Of a DNA stretch of 60,371 bases, positions 44,707 to 54,074 are shown piece by piece. The position numbers and the translations under genes are program-made. The notes beneath the pieces are model-generated. The model did no database searches and was not told the DNA's origin. It saw nothing but the letters and a program-made list of their open reading frames with translations. The stretch's first letter is position 1, and every line of letters begins with the position of its first letter. This DNA is from Seminavis robusta (Eukaryota > Bacillariophyta > Bacillariophyceae > Naviculales > Naviculaceae). Location of the stretch: assembly GCA_903772945.1 (NCBI GenBank), contig CAICTM010000547.1:1-60371 (forward strand), written 5' to 3'.

Positions 44707-46033
44707 CACGGGGTCCTCCTTCTTCATCATAACAATATAGAGCATAGAGCCATGTTGCACCTCGCGGTCCTCGCAAGTGACATCTTCAGGGTACTCTTCG
44801 TAGTGCAACGAGTACTCTCGTCCTTTGAAGAAGACAGCCCGCTTTTGGTCGGGGTTGATTGCTGTAGTTGACGACTGGATCTTCCTTACAAGCAATCTGA
44901 AAGGCATATCGTTGTCGAAGGCAATTGGGTTACGATTTCCATGCAGCGTTTCAGTATAGACCACGCCCAGGTACATTTTAAGGGTGAGACCATCCCTGCA
45001 TACAGACCCGAGCCTCTTGGTATCCTCTAAAACCCGTCCATTGCAGTCTTCCAGGTAGATCTTCTTGTTCCATGCCTCTTCTGGTATAAGCTCTCCGATC
45101 TTCGCCTTGAGATCTTGGACAGTACAATGATGCTCGATTAGGATTGTCAGGGGAGGGGTGAGAGGGGAATGTATCACAAACGGCTCTCCTCTGCCAAAGA
45201 AGGGCTCCAAATCGATAGACTTTGGGAATTCCAGAAAGATACCAGCGTATGAGCCTATTGAGCGGTTTCTCCTGCAACTTGACACCATTTGCGCAGAGAC
45301 AAAACTCGTCATCGAAACTCATAGAGCCCCTGACACGGGTGATACGTAACTGCATTATTTCATATCGGAGCTTTTGGTCCATGACGACGCTCTGAAGGCG
45401 CGACAATTTCATTTCACTAGAGATCTTTTCCTGCCGGACAAATATCTTATTCAAGGAAGGCACGAAAACCTTGATTGTCGACGTTTCTATTGACACATCT
45501 TCTGGTTTCGCTTTGGCAAGCGGGTTTGCAGCTTTTGGTGCTGGATTTTTCTGCCTCGACACAAGAGGTCGCTGACCAAGAACCCCCCTTCCCCGTACTG
45601 GAGGCTTAGCCAGTCGTTTCTGCACTCTCTTTATGTACCTATTCAAGACATGTGGAGGTACATTGTCTGCGTTGCATTTGATGCAGATACCTTTGTAGAC
45701 ATTCTCATTTATCACCAGAAGGGATCCCCACCGGGTCTTTGTATGACATTGAACGCAGAGACCTTCGATCTTGGCAACTGTATTCCCCTTTTCCCTCATT
45801 TCTTGTGCATTGACCTTGGCATCCTCTTCTGCCTGCAGCCGTTGCATTTGATCCACACGTATTTTAACATTGTTCATGGGCACCATGACTATATAACGGG
45901 AAGGAAAGGAATTGTGAGAAATCAGAGCACGAACCTCTCAAAGAGATCATTGTGTTGCCATACTGTACCTACCTAATGACTTTAAGCAAAACCAGAGAGC
46001 CAACATGGCAACCACTGGTGTAATTGGCTCCAT
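44707..46033 (-). pseudogene. broken anchor-UBL-TIR-like-LRR gene, 5' part
   Basis: Exon 1 (45973-46033) starts MEPITPVVAMLALWFCLKSL, a likely membrane anchor. A GTAGGT donor and TATATAG acceptor join exon 2 at 45888, giving the run VMVPMNNVKIRVDQMQRLQ. A CxxC...CxxC zinc site follows (CVQC, CIKC). A ubiquitin-like stretch is then visible (IKVFVPSLNKIFVRQ, DEFCLCANGVKLQEK) and, after a one-base frameshift near 45265-45285, a second one (LTILIEHHCTVQDLKAKIGEL, KKIYLEDCNGRVLED, LTLKMYLG). A third region continues to MLYIVMMKKEDPVLF, where the element interrupts the exon. Removing the element and one duplication joins VLF to WAKLKK, and one further frameshift leads into ATFYPEDRDASDD, which supports one ancestral gene. 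Confidence 0.72.
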
Positions 46034-46279
46034 TGTGCGATAGTGGTAACATCAATGAGGACAAAAGACGAAAAGCTGTGTTGTTTTTCACTGCCAAAAT
46101 GAAACCAGAAACCTTCCCCTTGAACAGTTGTGCCACTTTCTCTCTTTGTCAACGTTCTTCCATCTTTGGCAACCTACAAGCCGAGTCTGAACAGTAACTA
46201 TAGTACATGTATTCCCAATGAAAGAGCATCGCAACGCACACAGTGGATGAAAGATTGAAAAAGAAATTCTGAATTGATA
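46034..46279. other. intergenic
   Basis: Promoter space of the broken gene; nothing recognised. Confidence 0.4.
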
Positions 46280-46890
46280 CGTCAACGGAGGCCAAAAGGG
46301 GGGGGGGGCAGAGCGCGTGGTGGCATTGGTGGGGATAGTACGGGGAAAACAGGGAGGACGGCTGGGCAACGCAAAAGGGGGCTTGGGGGGGGGGATTGTG
46401 ATGAGCAAGAAAAAGGAATCATAGGGGAAGGCAACAGGGAGCAAAAGGGACAACATTTGCGGAAGAGGGCAAGTGCACCATCGGCGTCCCAGAGGAATGG
46501 CAGTAGCTCATTGTGCCAGAGGGGGTGCGACACGAAGCTGAGTCACTTGCCAAACGTCTCGCCTCTCTACTTGCAGCAAACTGGTGGCCCACCCTTACTC
46601 GATGTTGCATGGCTTATGTTAATGCTAGACACAGCCTTGGTATTCTTCGGGCCCACCACCTTTGCATGCGTGGCTCTCGTGCTCCCTCTGGCACAATGAG
46701 CTACCGCCGTTCCCTCTAGGGCGCCATGTGCACTTGCCCTCTTCCCTAATTTGCCCTTTTGCTCCCTTCCGCCTTCCCCTAAAGATTCCTTCTTTCACCC
46801 CTCACCCCCCATTGCCCCCTGCTCCCCTCCTCCTGCCCTCTCGCAATGGCTCCCCACCACCGGTGCCCTACTCTGAAGAGCTTAACCCTC
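46280..46890. mobile_element. foldback element with ~200-bp inverted arms
   Basis: The left arm (about 46285-46525) and right arm (about 46680-46890) are imperfect inverted copies. Matching blocks include GGGAGCAAAAGGG, GAAGAGGGCAAGTGCACC, GTAGCTCATTGTGCCAGAGG and the G-run/C-run ends. The ~155-bp loop encodes a decayed retroelement-like peptide with HHLCMRGSR, related to the fragment at 8200-8520. The element abuts the 3' end of the third LRR paralogue. Confidence 0.65.
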
Positions 46891-46918
46891 TATGTAGCTA
46901 TTTATTTTGTTAGTTATG

Positions 46919-49387
46919 TCATGCATTTGGGCACTGCTCACAAGTACAGCCGCATAGACTAGTTCCATAGCAGACGACAGGTTGGTCGTTGGAACTGCAT
47001 AGACATTCCCACCAAAACGTTTCATTTCATTTGGGGGCAGTGCTACACCACATAATCCCTCAGGCATGCTCCCAGATAAGGATGTGTTCATCAAGACCAA
47101 GCTGTCAAGTTGTCCAACAAAAGCAGTTCCGTGGGAAGAGTGCCAGATATTTGCGTGTTTTGCAGTTCAATTCTAAGGCTAGACACAAACCAACTTCTGT
47201 GGGAAGAGAACCGGAGAATAGGTTGTCACTTATTTCCAAAAGCAACAACTTGCTGAGTTGGTGGAGGACGCCTTTTTCTAGGATCCTTCCTTCCAACTTG
47301 TTGGATTGGATTCGTAAGACCCTTAATTCTGATGTTGAAACAAACAAAAATGCAAGTTTGAGCATAGGTGACCTCCAAAGCAAAGAACAGGTATAGCACT
47401 CACGTGACACCTTCGATAACTCTTCTGGTAAAGTGCCTGAGATTGAGTTCCTCTTCAACGTCAAGTACGCCTGCAAAATGTGGTATGTCTCCCTTAGTAC
47501 AGAAAGGGATGATTTCCACACAAGGTTCGTTCACGAGAACTTACTAGCTTTGTCAACGATCCCATCTCACTTGGAATTGTGCCATTGAATTGAAAGTCAG
47601 TGAAAATAAGATTTTCCAGGTTGGTCAGCTTCCCAATTTCAGCTGTTCAAAGTAAATTTCAAAACATGTTTAGCAACCAGATGGCGTACACAAAGAATAC
47701 AACTATTGGCACTTACATGGGATTGATGTCAAATCCCCAGTTTTCCGATTGCTTAGATTTAGTATCTTCAAATTGTGCAGGTTTCCAACAACCCCAGGGA
47801 GGAAAGCTGTTTTTTCCAATAGAGGGCACTCTAAGAAACTCAAGGACTGCAGGTTCGACAGTCGAAGAATCTCAGTGGGAATTGACCCTGTGTAGGCAGA
47901 AAATATCAAGTGAGTCAAAGTCAACCGGTGCAACTTCTGCAATGATTTGTAAGCTCCCTTGCATACCAGAAAAGTTTGCCATCTGAAATCCCAGAGTTGT
48001 CAGGTTGCTTAGGTTCCCAAGCTCAGTAGGTAAAGTCCCATCAAGCTCGCTGTGTGAGATCATTAGATTCTCCAAGCTTTGTAGCTGACCTAGTTCTGTT
48101 GGGAGTGCTCCAGACAAGTGAGTTGCGCTAAACCACAAGACTGTCAGCCTTGTCATCATCCCAGCCTCTGTTGGTATACTTCCTTTGAGTTGGCGGTTCC
48201 AAGATAATAAAAGTACTTCCAAGCTCTCATGAAGCAGAGATATTTCTGGTGGTATTGTTCCGTCCAAGTTGTTGGCAGCAACAAATTGCAATGAAAGGAG
48301 TTTCCCGCTGTCATTACAATCCACCTCTCCAGCTTGTGGATCCGACCATCGTAGCTGTTCCCAGTTGCACTCATTGGTGTCCCAATCCAGCCAGCCTTGA
48401 TTTGATACCCAGTAGTCCCCCCGTGTTGAATAATAAAATGTGGCCAGTGCAAACCTTTGCATCAGTCTCCATACTGGGAGATGTTGTGTATTGTTGGATT
48501 TGTTGATATTGTTGCTTAGCCATTGATATGCCTTGGTCTGTGGAGACCTAGGATTTTCCATTGCCCTGAGGGTGTATTCAGGTAGATTTAGTCTTTCCCA
48601 TAGCAATATTGGTGCTTGTGTGATTGAAGCTGTCGTCGCTGCATTGTCTTGTATTGGAATCCCTTCATTTTGCTGCTTTTGTGGGTTGAGTTTCATTGCT
48701 TGGTTTTCGAGCAAGAAGAAATGCCCCAAGAATAGTTACAACAAGCACTAGGGCAACCGTTGTTTCCAGGGAGAGGAACAAGCATAGTTTCTTCTTCCAT
48801 AATCTTTTTGCCCTGGTTGTTATTGGCTCTGCTGTTGGAATCATCCCATTTTCTGTGTCGTCAACTGGGTCAGCATGAATAAGACCATCTTCACGGTCTC
48901 TGTCATCTTGAGATGAAGGCACCAATTCCAATCCCAGCCATTCCATCTCTGGTGTCCTTCCAGTCAATGGCCTACTTCTTGGGCAATTAAATATTGGTCT
49001 AATCCCAGCCACCGCATAGGCCCCAGGTGCCCCTTCTGAGACCCTTATAGCTCGATGCATTGCCGGTGGGGGTAATGTTGGTAGTGGCTGGATGCTACTG
49101 ATGCCATCATCTTTAAGGCCCTGGGAGGCGACCCCAGCTCCTTCCTCTCTGACCCTTCTTGCGTGATGAAGTTCCGGTGGAGTTGATGTTGGGAATGGCT
49201 GGATGCTACTAATGACATCATCTCTAACGGCCTGGGGTGAGGAGATCTTTGAATCGAGACTGTTGGTGGTTGGATGCTGATTTCCAATCACCACCTCCAT
49301 CTCTGCCTTTTCTATTGTCCCTTTTGTCTCGCCAATATTTCCAAAGAAACGCTTCACACTTGTTGCTGTTTTGTCGTTGTTGAACAT
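46919..49387 (-). pseudogene. membrane LRR protein, paralogue 3 (frameshifted)
   Basis: Exons 47967-49387, 47717-47887, 47545-47642, 47404-47470 and 46919-47328 correspond one to one with the intact paralogues, with the same 171/98/67-nt middle exons and intact splice sites. The cytosolic tail has GLIHADPVDD and AEPITTRAKR, then one span (VALVLVVTILGAFLL). The frame breaks by an extra T at 48677-48680 (an A-run of four on the coding strand where the paralogue has three). In exon 5 it breaks again near 47180-47200, near 47100-47108, and near 46975. After correction it would end with CGCTCEQC, like its relatives. The cytosolic region also contains an internal duplication (DDVISSIQPFPTSTPP, then DDGISSIQPLPTLPPP). 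Probably a non-functional copy, unless the indels are sequencing errors. Confidence 0.8.
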
Positions 49388-50135
49388 CTTGACTCTTTTG
49401 TGTCTTCTTTCTGGTTGAGGGCGCCTCGTTGACTATTTTTTCGTTGGCTGGTTGGCTGCACAACCTAATCCAACACACTTGCTCTCTAGCTAGTAGCTGC
49501 TATAGAGCTATCGCACCTGCTATTGTTGTAATACGTCCTTTGGACGCAGCGACGTAGCGCAGGTTGAGGTGTTGACTGTTGCATGTGCCATGCAGCAGAA
49601 AATGTGGCCCTCGGTATGGTTCACTGTAGATGGCTTCCGTGCCAGTGTCATACAGCTGTACAGTCATACTCCTAGAAACCCCCTCCGGTGAGCCTCATCT
49701 GCTCACATTTCGAACTCTGCTTCCCACGCAGACTGACGCTGAAGCCCTCAACCGATGTAGGGCCATTGCGAGTTTTGGTTGTCTCTTTTCTCTTTGTCGC
49801 TTTGTCCAGACGGCGACGTGCGACGCCTGCGAGGAGGGACGATGCGACTACAATATGCGCGAAAAAAGAAGAAAGCATCGAAAGCCAAGTCCAATTGGGG
49901 GTCTCCTCTGCTCTCGAGGGTTACAAATCACCTCGGGCGTGTTGATGTTCTGTTGCGTTATATTAGTTAGATACTTTTTGCAAATATCATGAGAGCGGTC
50001 AATAGCGTGGGATGCGTCTGCTGAGATTGTATTAATCTAGACGACGAGACGCATACCTTACGAGACATCAGCGCAGAAGAATGTCACCATGCTAAGGAAT
50101 CCCAGGTACGGCCCCACCAAAGCCAGGAGGTTCAT
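49388..50135. other. intergenic, nothing recognised
   Basis: Short overlapping ORFs on both strands at 49630-49990 have no recognisable feature. Confidence 0.5.
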
Positions 50136-52736
50136 CTAATAGAAGCCATCTTCGCGGAAATTGTCGTAAAATCCATATCCACTAGCATCGTGCGTGATGC
50201 TGGCTTGACCACCAGATGAGCTCCAGTCAGCGGCATCTGCAAGCAGGTCGCTTGTGGGGCGAGCTGTCGAAGTGTGGTAGCCAGGTTGTGTGTAGCCTTC
50301 GTCTGGGCCGTAGTACATGTTTGCCTGGCTTCTCGCACCACTCCAGTCAGCAGCGTTGGAAAAGAACTCACCGCCCCTCATCCTTCTTGCCATTTGGTTC
50401 GTTGGGCTAATCTCATAGGGACTGTTTTCATCATAGCTGATAGCCTCTTCCGGCAGCATTGAACCAGCATATCCACCATTCCGAGTTTCCGATGAATAGT
50501 CATAACTATCCCTCAAGAAATTTGGTACGTCCGGTGACATGTTGAAACCTGTGGGCTCGATCAATTGCTGCGCCACATAGCCGGCACTGGATGAGAAGCG
50601 TGTCGCTGGCTCAACTTGATTATTCAGTTGGGCCATTTGTCCGCCACCGCCTCCACCAAAGCCTGTTGATTGCATACCTCTTGGTGACGAAGACCTGCTT
50701 CTTCCAAAATCACCACCTGCAGGACGCTGCATTCCTGCATTTGCCCCGCCGGAACCAATTCCACCGGCCTGGTTCATTCCTCCGGGACCACCAAATTGGC
50801 CAGACATTGCACCAGGTGCCCCCCCTCCACCAATGCCGCCGGGCTGGTTCATTCCACCAGGAGAGCTGCCTCCAAAGCCACCAGGCCCTCCTGCACCACC
50901 ACCAATGCCACCTGGCTTGCTCATTCCACCAGGACCTTGACCAGGCATTCCACCAGGAGAGCTGCCTCCAAAGCCACCAGGGCCTCCTGCACCACCACCA
51001 ATACCACCTGGTTTATTCATTCCACCAGGGCCTTGGCCAGCCATTCCACCGGACCCCTCCAGCCACCTGGTCCTCCGGTAGCACCTCCAATGCCACCTGG
51101 CTTGCTCATTCCACCGGGGCCACCTCCGATGCCACCTGGTCCTCCGGTAGCACCTCCAATGCCACCTGGCTTGCTCATTCCACCGGCTTGCCAAGCGATC
51201 CTCCAGGGAGCCCCTCCAAGCCACCTGGTCCTCCGGTAGCACCTCCAATGCCACCTGGTGCTCATTCCACCAGGGCGTTGGCCAGCCATTCCACCAGGAG
51301 AGCCTCCTCCAAAGCCACCAGGGCCACCTGTGGCACCACCTCCAATGCCACCTGGCTTGCTCATTCCACCAGGAGCACCTCCCATGCCACCTGGTCCTCC
51401 AGATGCACCTCCGATTCCACCGGGCTTGCTCATTCCACCCGGACCTTGACCAGGCATTCCACCAGGAGAGCTGCCTCCAAAGCCACCAGGCCCTCCTGCA
51501 CCACCACCGATGCCACCTGGCCCACCAGGACCTTGGCCAGCCATTCCACCAGGAGAGCCTCCTCCAAAGCCACCAGGCCCTCCGGCAGCACCTCCAATGC
51601 CACCTGGTTTGCTCATTCCACCAGGCCTTGCCAGCATTCCACCAGGAGAGCCCCTCCAAAGCCACCAGGGCCACCGTGGCACCACCACCAATACCACCTG
51701 GCTTGCTCATTCCACCAGGAGCACCTCCAAAGCCACCGGGCCCTCCGGCAGCACCTCCAATACCACCGGGCTTGCTCATTCCACCCGGACCTTGACCAGG
51801 CATTCCTCCAGGAGAGCCACCTCCAAAGCCACCAGGGCCTCCGGCAGCACCTCCAATGCCACCTGGTTTGCTCATTCCACCCGGACCTTGACCAGGCATT
51901 CCACCGGGAGAGCTGCCTCCAATGCCACCAGGCCCTCCTGGAGCACCTCCGAAACCGCCCGGGCTTGAGCCTGTAGAGCCACCAAATGGACTAGCTCCTC
52001 CACCTGGCTTGTTCATTCCACCAGGCCCTCCTCCCAAACCTCCTGGGCTGGAGCCAGAAGAGCCACCAAATGGACTGCCTCCTGGAGCACCTCCCAAACC
52101 ACCTGGACTCGATCCTGATGAACCACCAAATGGACTACCTCCACCTGGTTTGTTCATTCCACCAGGGCCTCCTGAAGCGCCAGGAAATCCCCCAGGGCTT
52201 GATCCAGAGGAACCCCCAAAAGGACTACTTGCTCCACCAGGTTTGTTCATTCCACCAGGCCCTCCTGGAGCACCTCCCAAGCCTCCTGGGCTTGAGCCCG
52301 TAGAGCCACCAAATGGACTGCCTCCTGGAGCACCTCCCAAACCACCTGGACTTGATCCAGAGGAACCCCCAAAAGGGCTACCTCCTCCACCAGGCTTGTT
52401 CATTCCACCAGGCCCTCCTGCTGCCCCCGGAAATCCGCTGCTCGGCCCTCCTGATGACCCAGGAAAAGAACTTGTGCCTCCATTATTTTGTGTGCCTGGA
52501 AATCCGCCTGGACTGCCTCCAGGGGGTTTGAAACCTGTGCTCGGGCCAGTACTAGCTGCTCCTGGAGGGCCGCCACCAAATCCTGGAAAAGACGACGCCA
52601 GTGATGTTTCATGGCGAGGAGTCGAAGACCCTCGGATCAACGAGGCGGGGACATTTTCGGAAGAAAACCCTTGTACGTCGGCAGCTACGAAAAGCAGCGC
52701 CAAGGCGAGTTGCCTCTCGTTCATATTAAACCTCAT
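50136..52736 (-). CDS. secreted or plastid-targeted Gly/Pro/Met-repeat protein
   Basis: 866 residues as read. The N terminus MNERQLALALLFVAADVQG is a signal peptide, and cleavage before FSSEN would leave Phe at +1, which recalls the ASAF-type bipartite plastid signal of diatoms; secretion is the alternative. About 560 residues of repeats follow, with units such as GGPGGMNKPGG, SPFGGSSGSSPGGLGGAP and GGSPGGMPGQGPGGMSKPGG. The non-repeat C-terminal ~200 residues carry two related motifs, NAADWSGARSQANMYYG and DAADWSSSGGQASITHD. Between about 51680 and 51040 the frame changes and gives an abnormal Trp/Arg-rich run before returning. Repeat units in this stretch lack single bases (for example CACGG for CACAGG), so the true protein probably continues the Gly-rich pattern. 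It may be an extracellular matrix or frustule-associated protein. Confidence 0.65.
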   Translation of the reverse strand: MRFNMNERQLALALLFVAADVQGFSSENVPASLIRGSSTPRHETSLASSFPGFGGGPPGAASTGPSTGFKPPGGSPGGFPGTQNNGGTSSFPGSSGGPSSGFPGAAGGPGGMNKPGGGGSPFGGSSGSSPGGLGGAPGGSPFGGSTGSSPGGLGGAPGGPGGMNKPGGASSPFGGSSGSSPGGFPGASGGPGGMNKPGGGSPFGGSSGSSPGGLGGAPGGSPFGGSSGSSPGGLGGGPGGMNKPGGGASPFGGSTGSSPGGFGGAPGGPGGIGGSSPGGMPGQGPGGMSKPGGIGGAAGGPGGFGGGSPGGMPGQGPGGMSKPGGIGGAAGGPGGFGGAPGGMSKPGGIGGGATVALVALEGLSWWNAGKAWWNEQTRWHWRCCRRAWWLWRRLSWWNGWPRSWWARWHRWWCRRAWWLWRQLSWWNAWSRSGWNEQARWNRRCIWRTRWHGRCSWWNEQARWHWRWCHRWPWWLWRRLSWWNGWPTPWWNEHQVALEVLPEDQVAWRGSLEDRLASRWNEQARWHWRCYRRTRWHRRWPRWNEQARWHWRCYRRTRWLEGSGGMAGQGPGGMNKPGGIGGGAGGPGGFGGSSPGGMPGQGPGGMSKPGGIGGGAGGPGGFGGSSPGGMNQPGGIGGGGAPGAMSGQFGGPGGMNQAGGIGSGGANAGMQRPAGGDFGRSRSSSPRGMQSTGFGGGGGGQMAQLNNQVEPATRFSSSAGYVAQQLIEPTGFNMSPDVPNFLRDSYDYSSETRNGGYAGSMLPEEAISYDENSPYEISPTNQMARRMRGGEFFSNAADWSGARSQANMYYGPDEGYTQPGYHTSTARPTSDLLADAADWSSSGGQASITHDASGYGFYDNFREDGFY
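50840..52430. repeat. coding minisatellite of the Gly/Pro/Met protein
   Basis: Tandem, degenerate 15- to 60-bp units rich in CCACCAGG and CTCCAAA blocks on the plus strand. Because of the composition all frames stay open for long stretches on both strands, producing several spurious plus-strand ORFs of 130-460 codons. Confidence 0.9.
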
Positions 52737-54074
52737 GCTTTGGTTTTATTTTTGTTATTTTTTGTGGAGTGATGGGTGGAGTCTTTTTTGTGGTCCTCGC
52801 TGGAAGACAAGAGAGGAAAGACGGTGACTTGCCAACTGTTGGTGTTGAAGTCGTCAGCTGATTTTCTCATTGCCTCGAATGTCAGCTGAATTTCGCATTG
52901 CCTCCATGCGAATGTCAGCTGAATTTCGTACTCGCACGACGTGTTCTTCATTCGCAACGCACGAAACCACGTCAGCCGATGAGTGTGACATCAGTTCGTG
53001 ACTACAAGTCCAGCCACGTTTTACCTTCCGAGTTCCCAAACCAAGATTAGTCGCACAGTTGCCTAATATCGTCATTCGTGGATACTACGACGCTAATGTC
53101 GCCGAGCCCACCGGTACCGCCGGCATGCCACGCATAAACTGATGTAAAGGAGAGACTCGACTCAATTCAGGCTACTAGCTAGTACGATACTAGAGCAAGC
53201 TACACCAAACACATCATTATATTCGATATATATCTCATGAAGGGCTGCCAGATTTTCTGACGATTTTGTTTGTTGCCTTCTGACATGCCCGGCTTGAAGT
53301 CAGTGCACCGCTTGCTTTGTACGGTTGTTTCTCAACAGAGTCATCGCTCATTTCGCTCTTTGCTCATCACACAAGAGAGTCAGAGCAGGCATGGATGCAG
53401 TGGATGGTTTCTATGGATCAGCTCAGCCAGGTCATTCCACGTTTTTCATTCGGCTGCTTCTCAGAAATAAATGTATCATCGCTGGATTGTTGAAATGCAA
53501 ATTGCTGCTGGCTGTTTGGCTGGTGGATAGTATCAACATCATCTAGCTAACTGGCCAAACGAGAGTCAAGTTGCTGCAATTAGCGACCGTTGCGGAGGTC
53601 TTCTTCCCTGAACAACTCTTGCTTGGCACTCCAAGCAAGCCCTTCGAAACCTAGCTACCAGTATGGTACCCTTAGAGCTCCCACTAGCTAGTCTAGTCTA
53701 GTCCCGAGTTTATTTTTTCTTCGCCTATACTTTGCCTTTGGCAACCTGGCCCTCGCTGGCTTCCCCACTCAGCTAGCTAGCTAGATACAGTACTCCTACG
53801 TTCTCTAAAACCCCGTTCCCTGTAATCTGGGCACTGCTGGTTAGATTTGCAGCTGGATAGTAGCCACCGAGCCACCAGCCACAGTACGGGCTGTCGGCAC
53901 CAACCCAGTGCATGTTATGGGGGGTTTAGAGTGGGGAAATTATCTACGGAAGCTGTGTAAAACCTTTGATTTTACCGAACTGGCACAACATACATGACTG
54001 AATGACCCTCCTTCCGCCTTCCGCTCAAAGTGCTCTGGAAGTAGTTTCCTTCTTTCATTTTCCATCACTCGAAG
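52737..54074. other. intergenic with a foldback pair
   Basis: This holds CAGCTGA-containing short direct repeats (TGTCAGCTGAATTTCG at ~52880 and ~52914) and an inverted pair of the transposon-end repeat at 53746-53820 and 53919-53957. No gene is supported, although a 73-codon ORF exists at 53325-53546. Confidence 0.55.
53746..53957. mobile_element. short inverted-repeat element
   Basis: The right end (53919-53957, minus) matches the 57-bp repeat at 8462-8520. The left end is a diverged plus-orientation copy (GGCCCTCGCTGGCTTCC to CTCTAAAACCCC). It is the same arrangement as 21445-21837, with a CTAG run in the interior. Confidence 0.5.

Noticed and set aside
50591..52827. Long plus-strand ORFs across the Gly/Pro repeat
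   Set aside because: They are the reverse reading of the minisatellite. Only the minus frame has a signal peptide and a non-repeat C-terminal domain.
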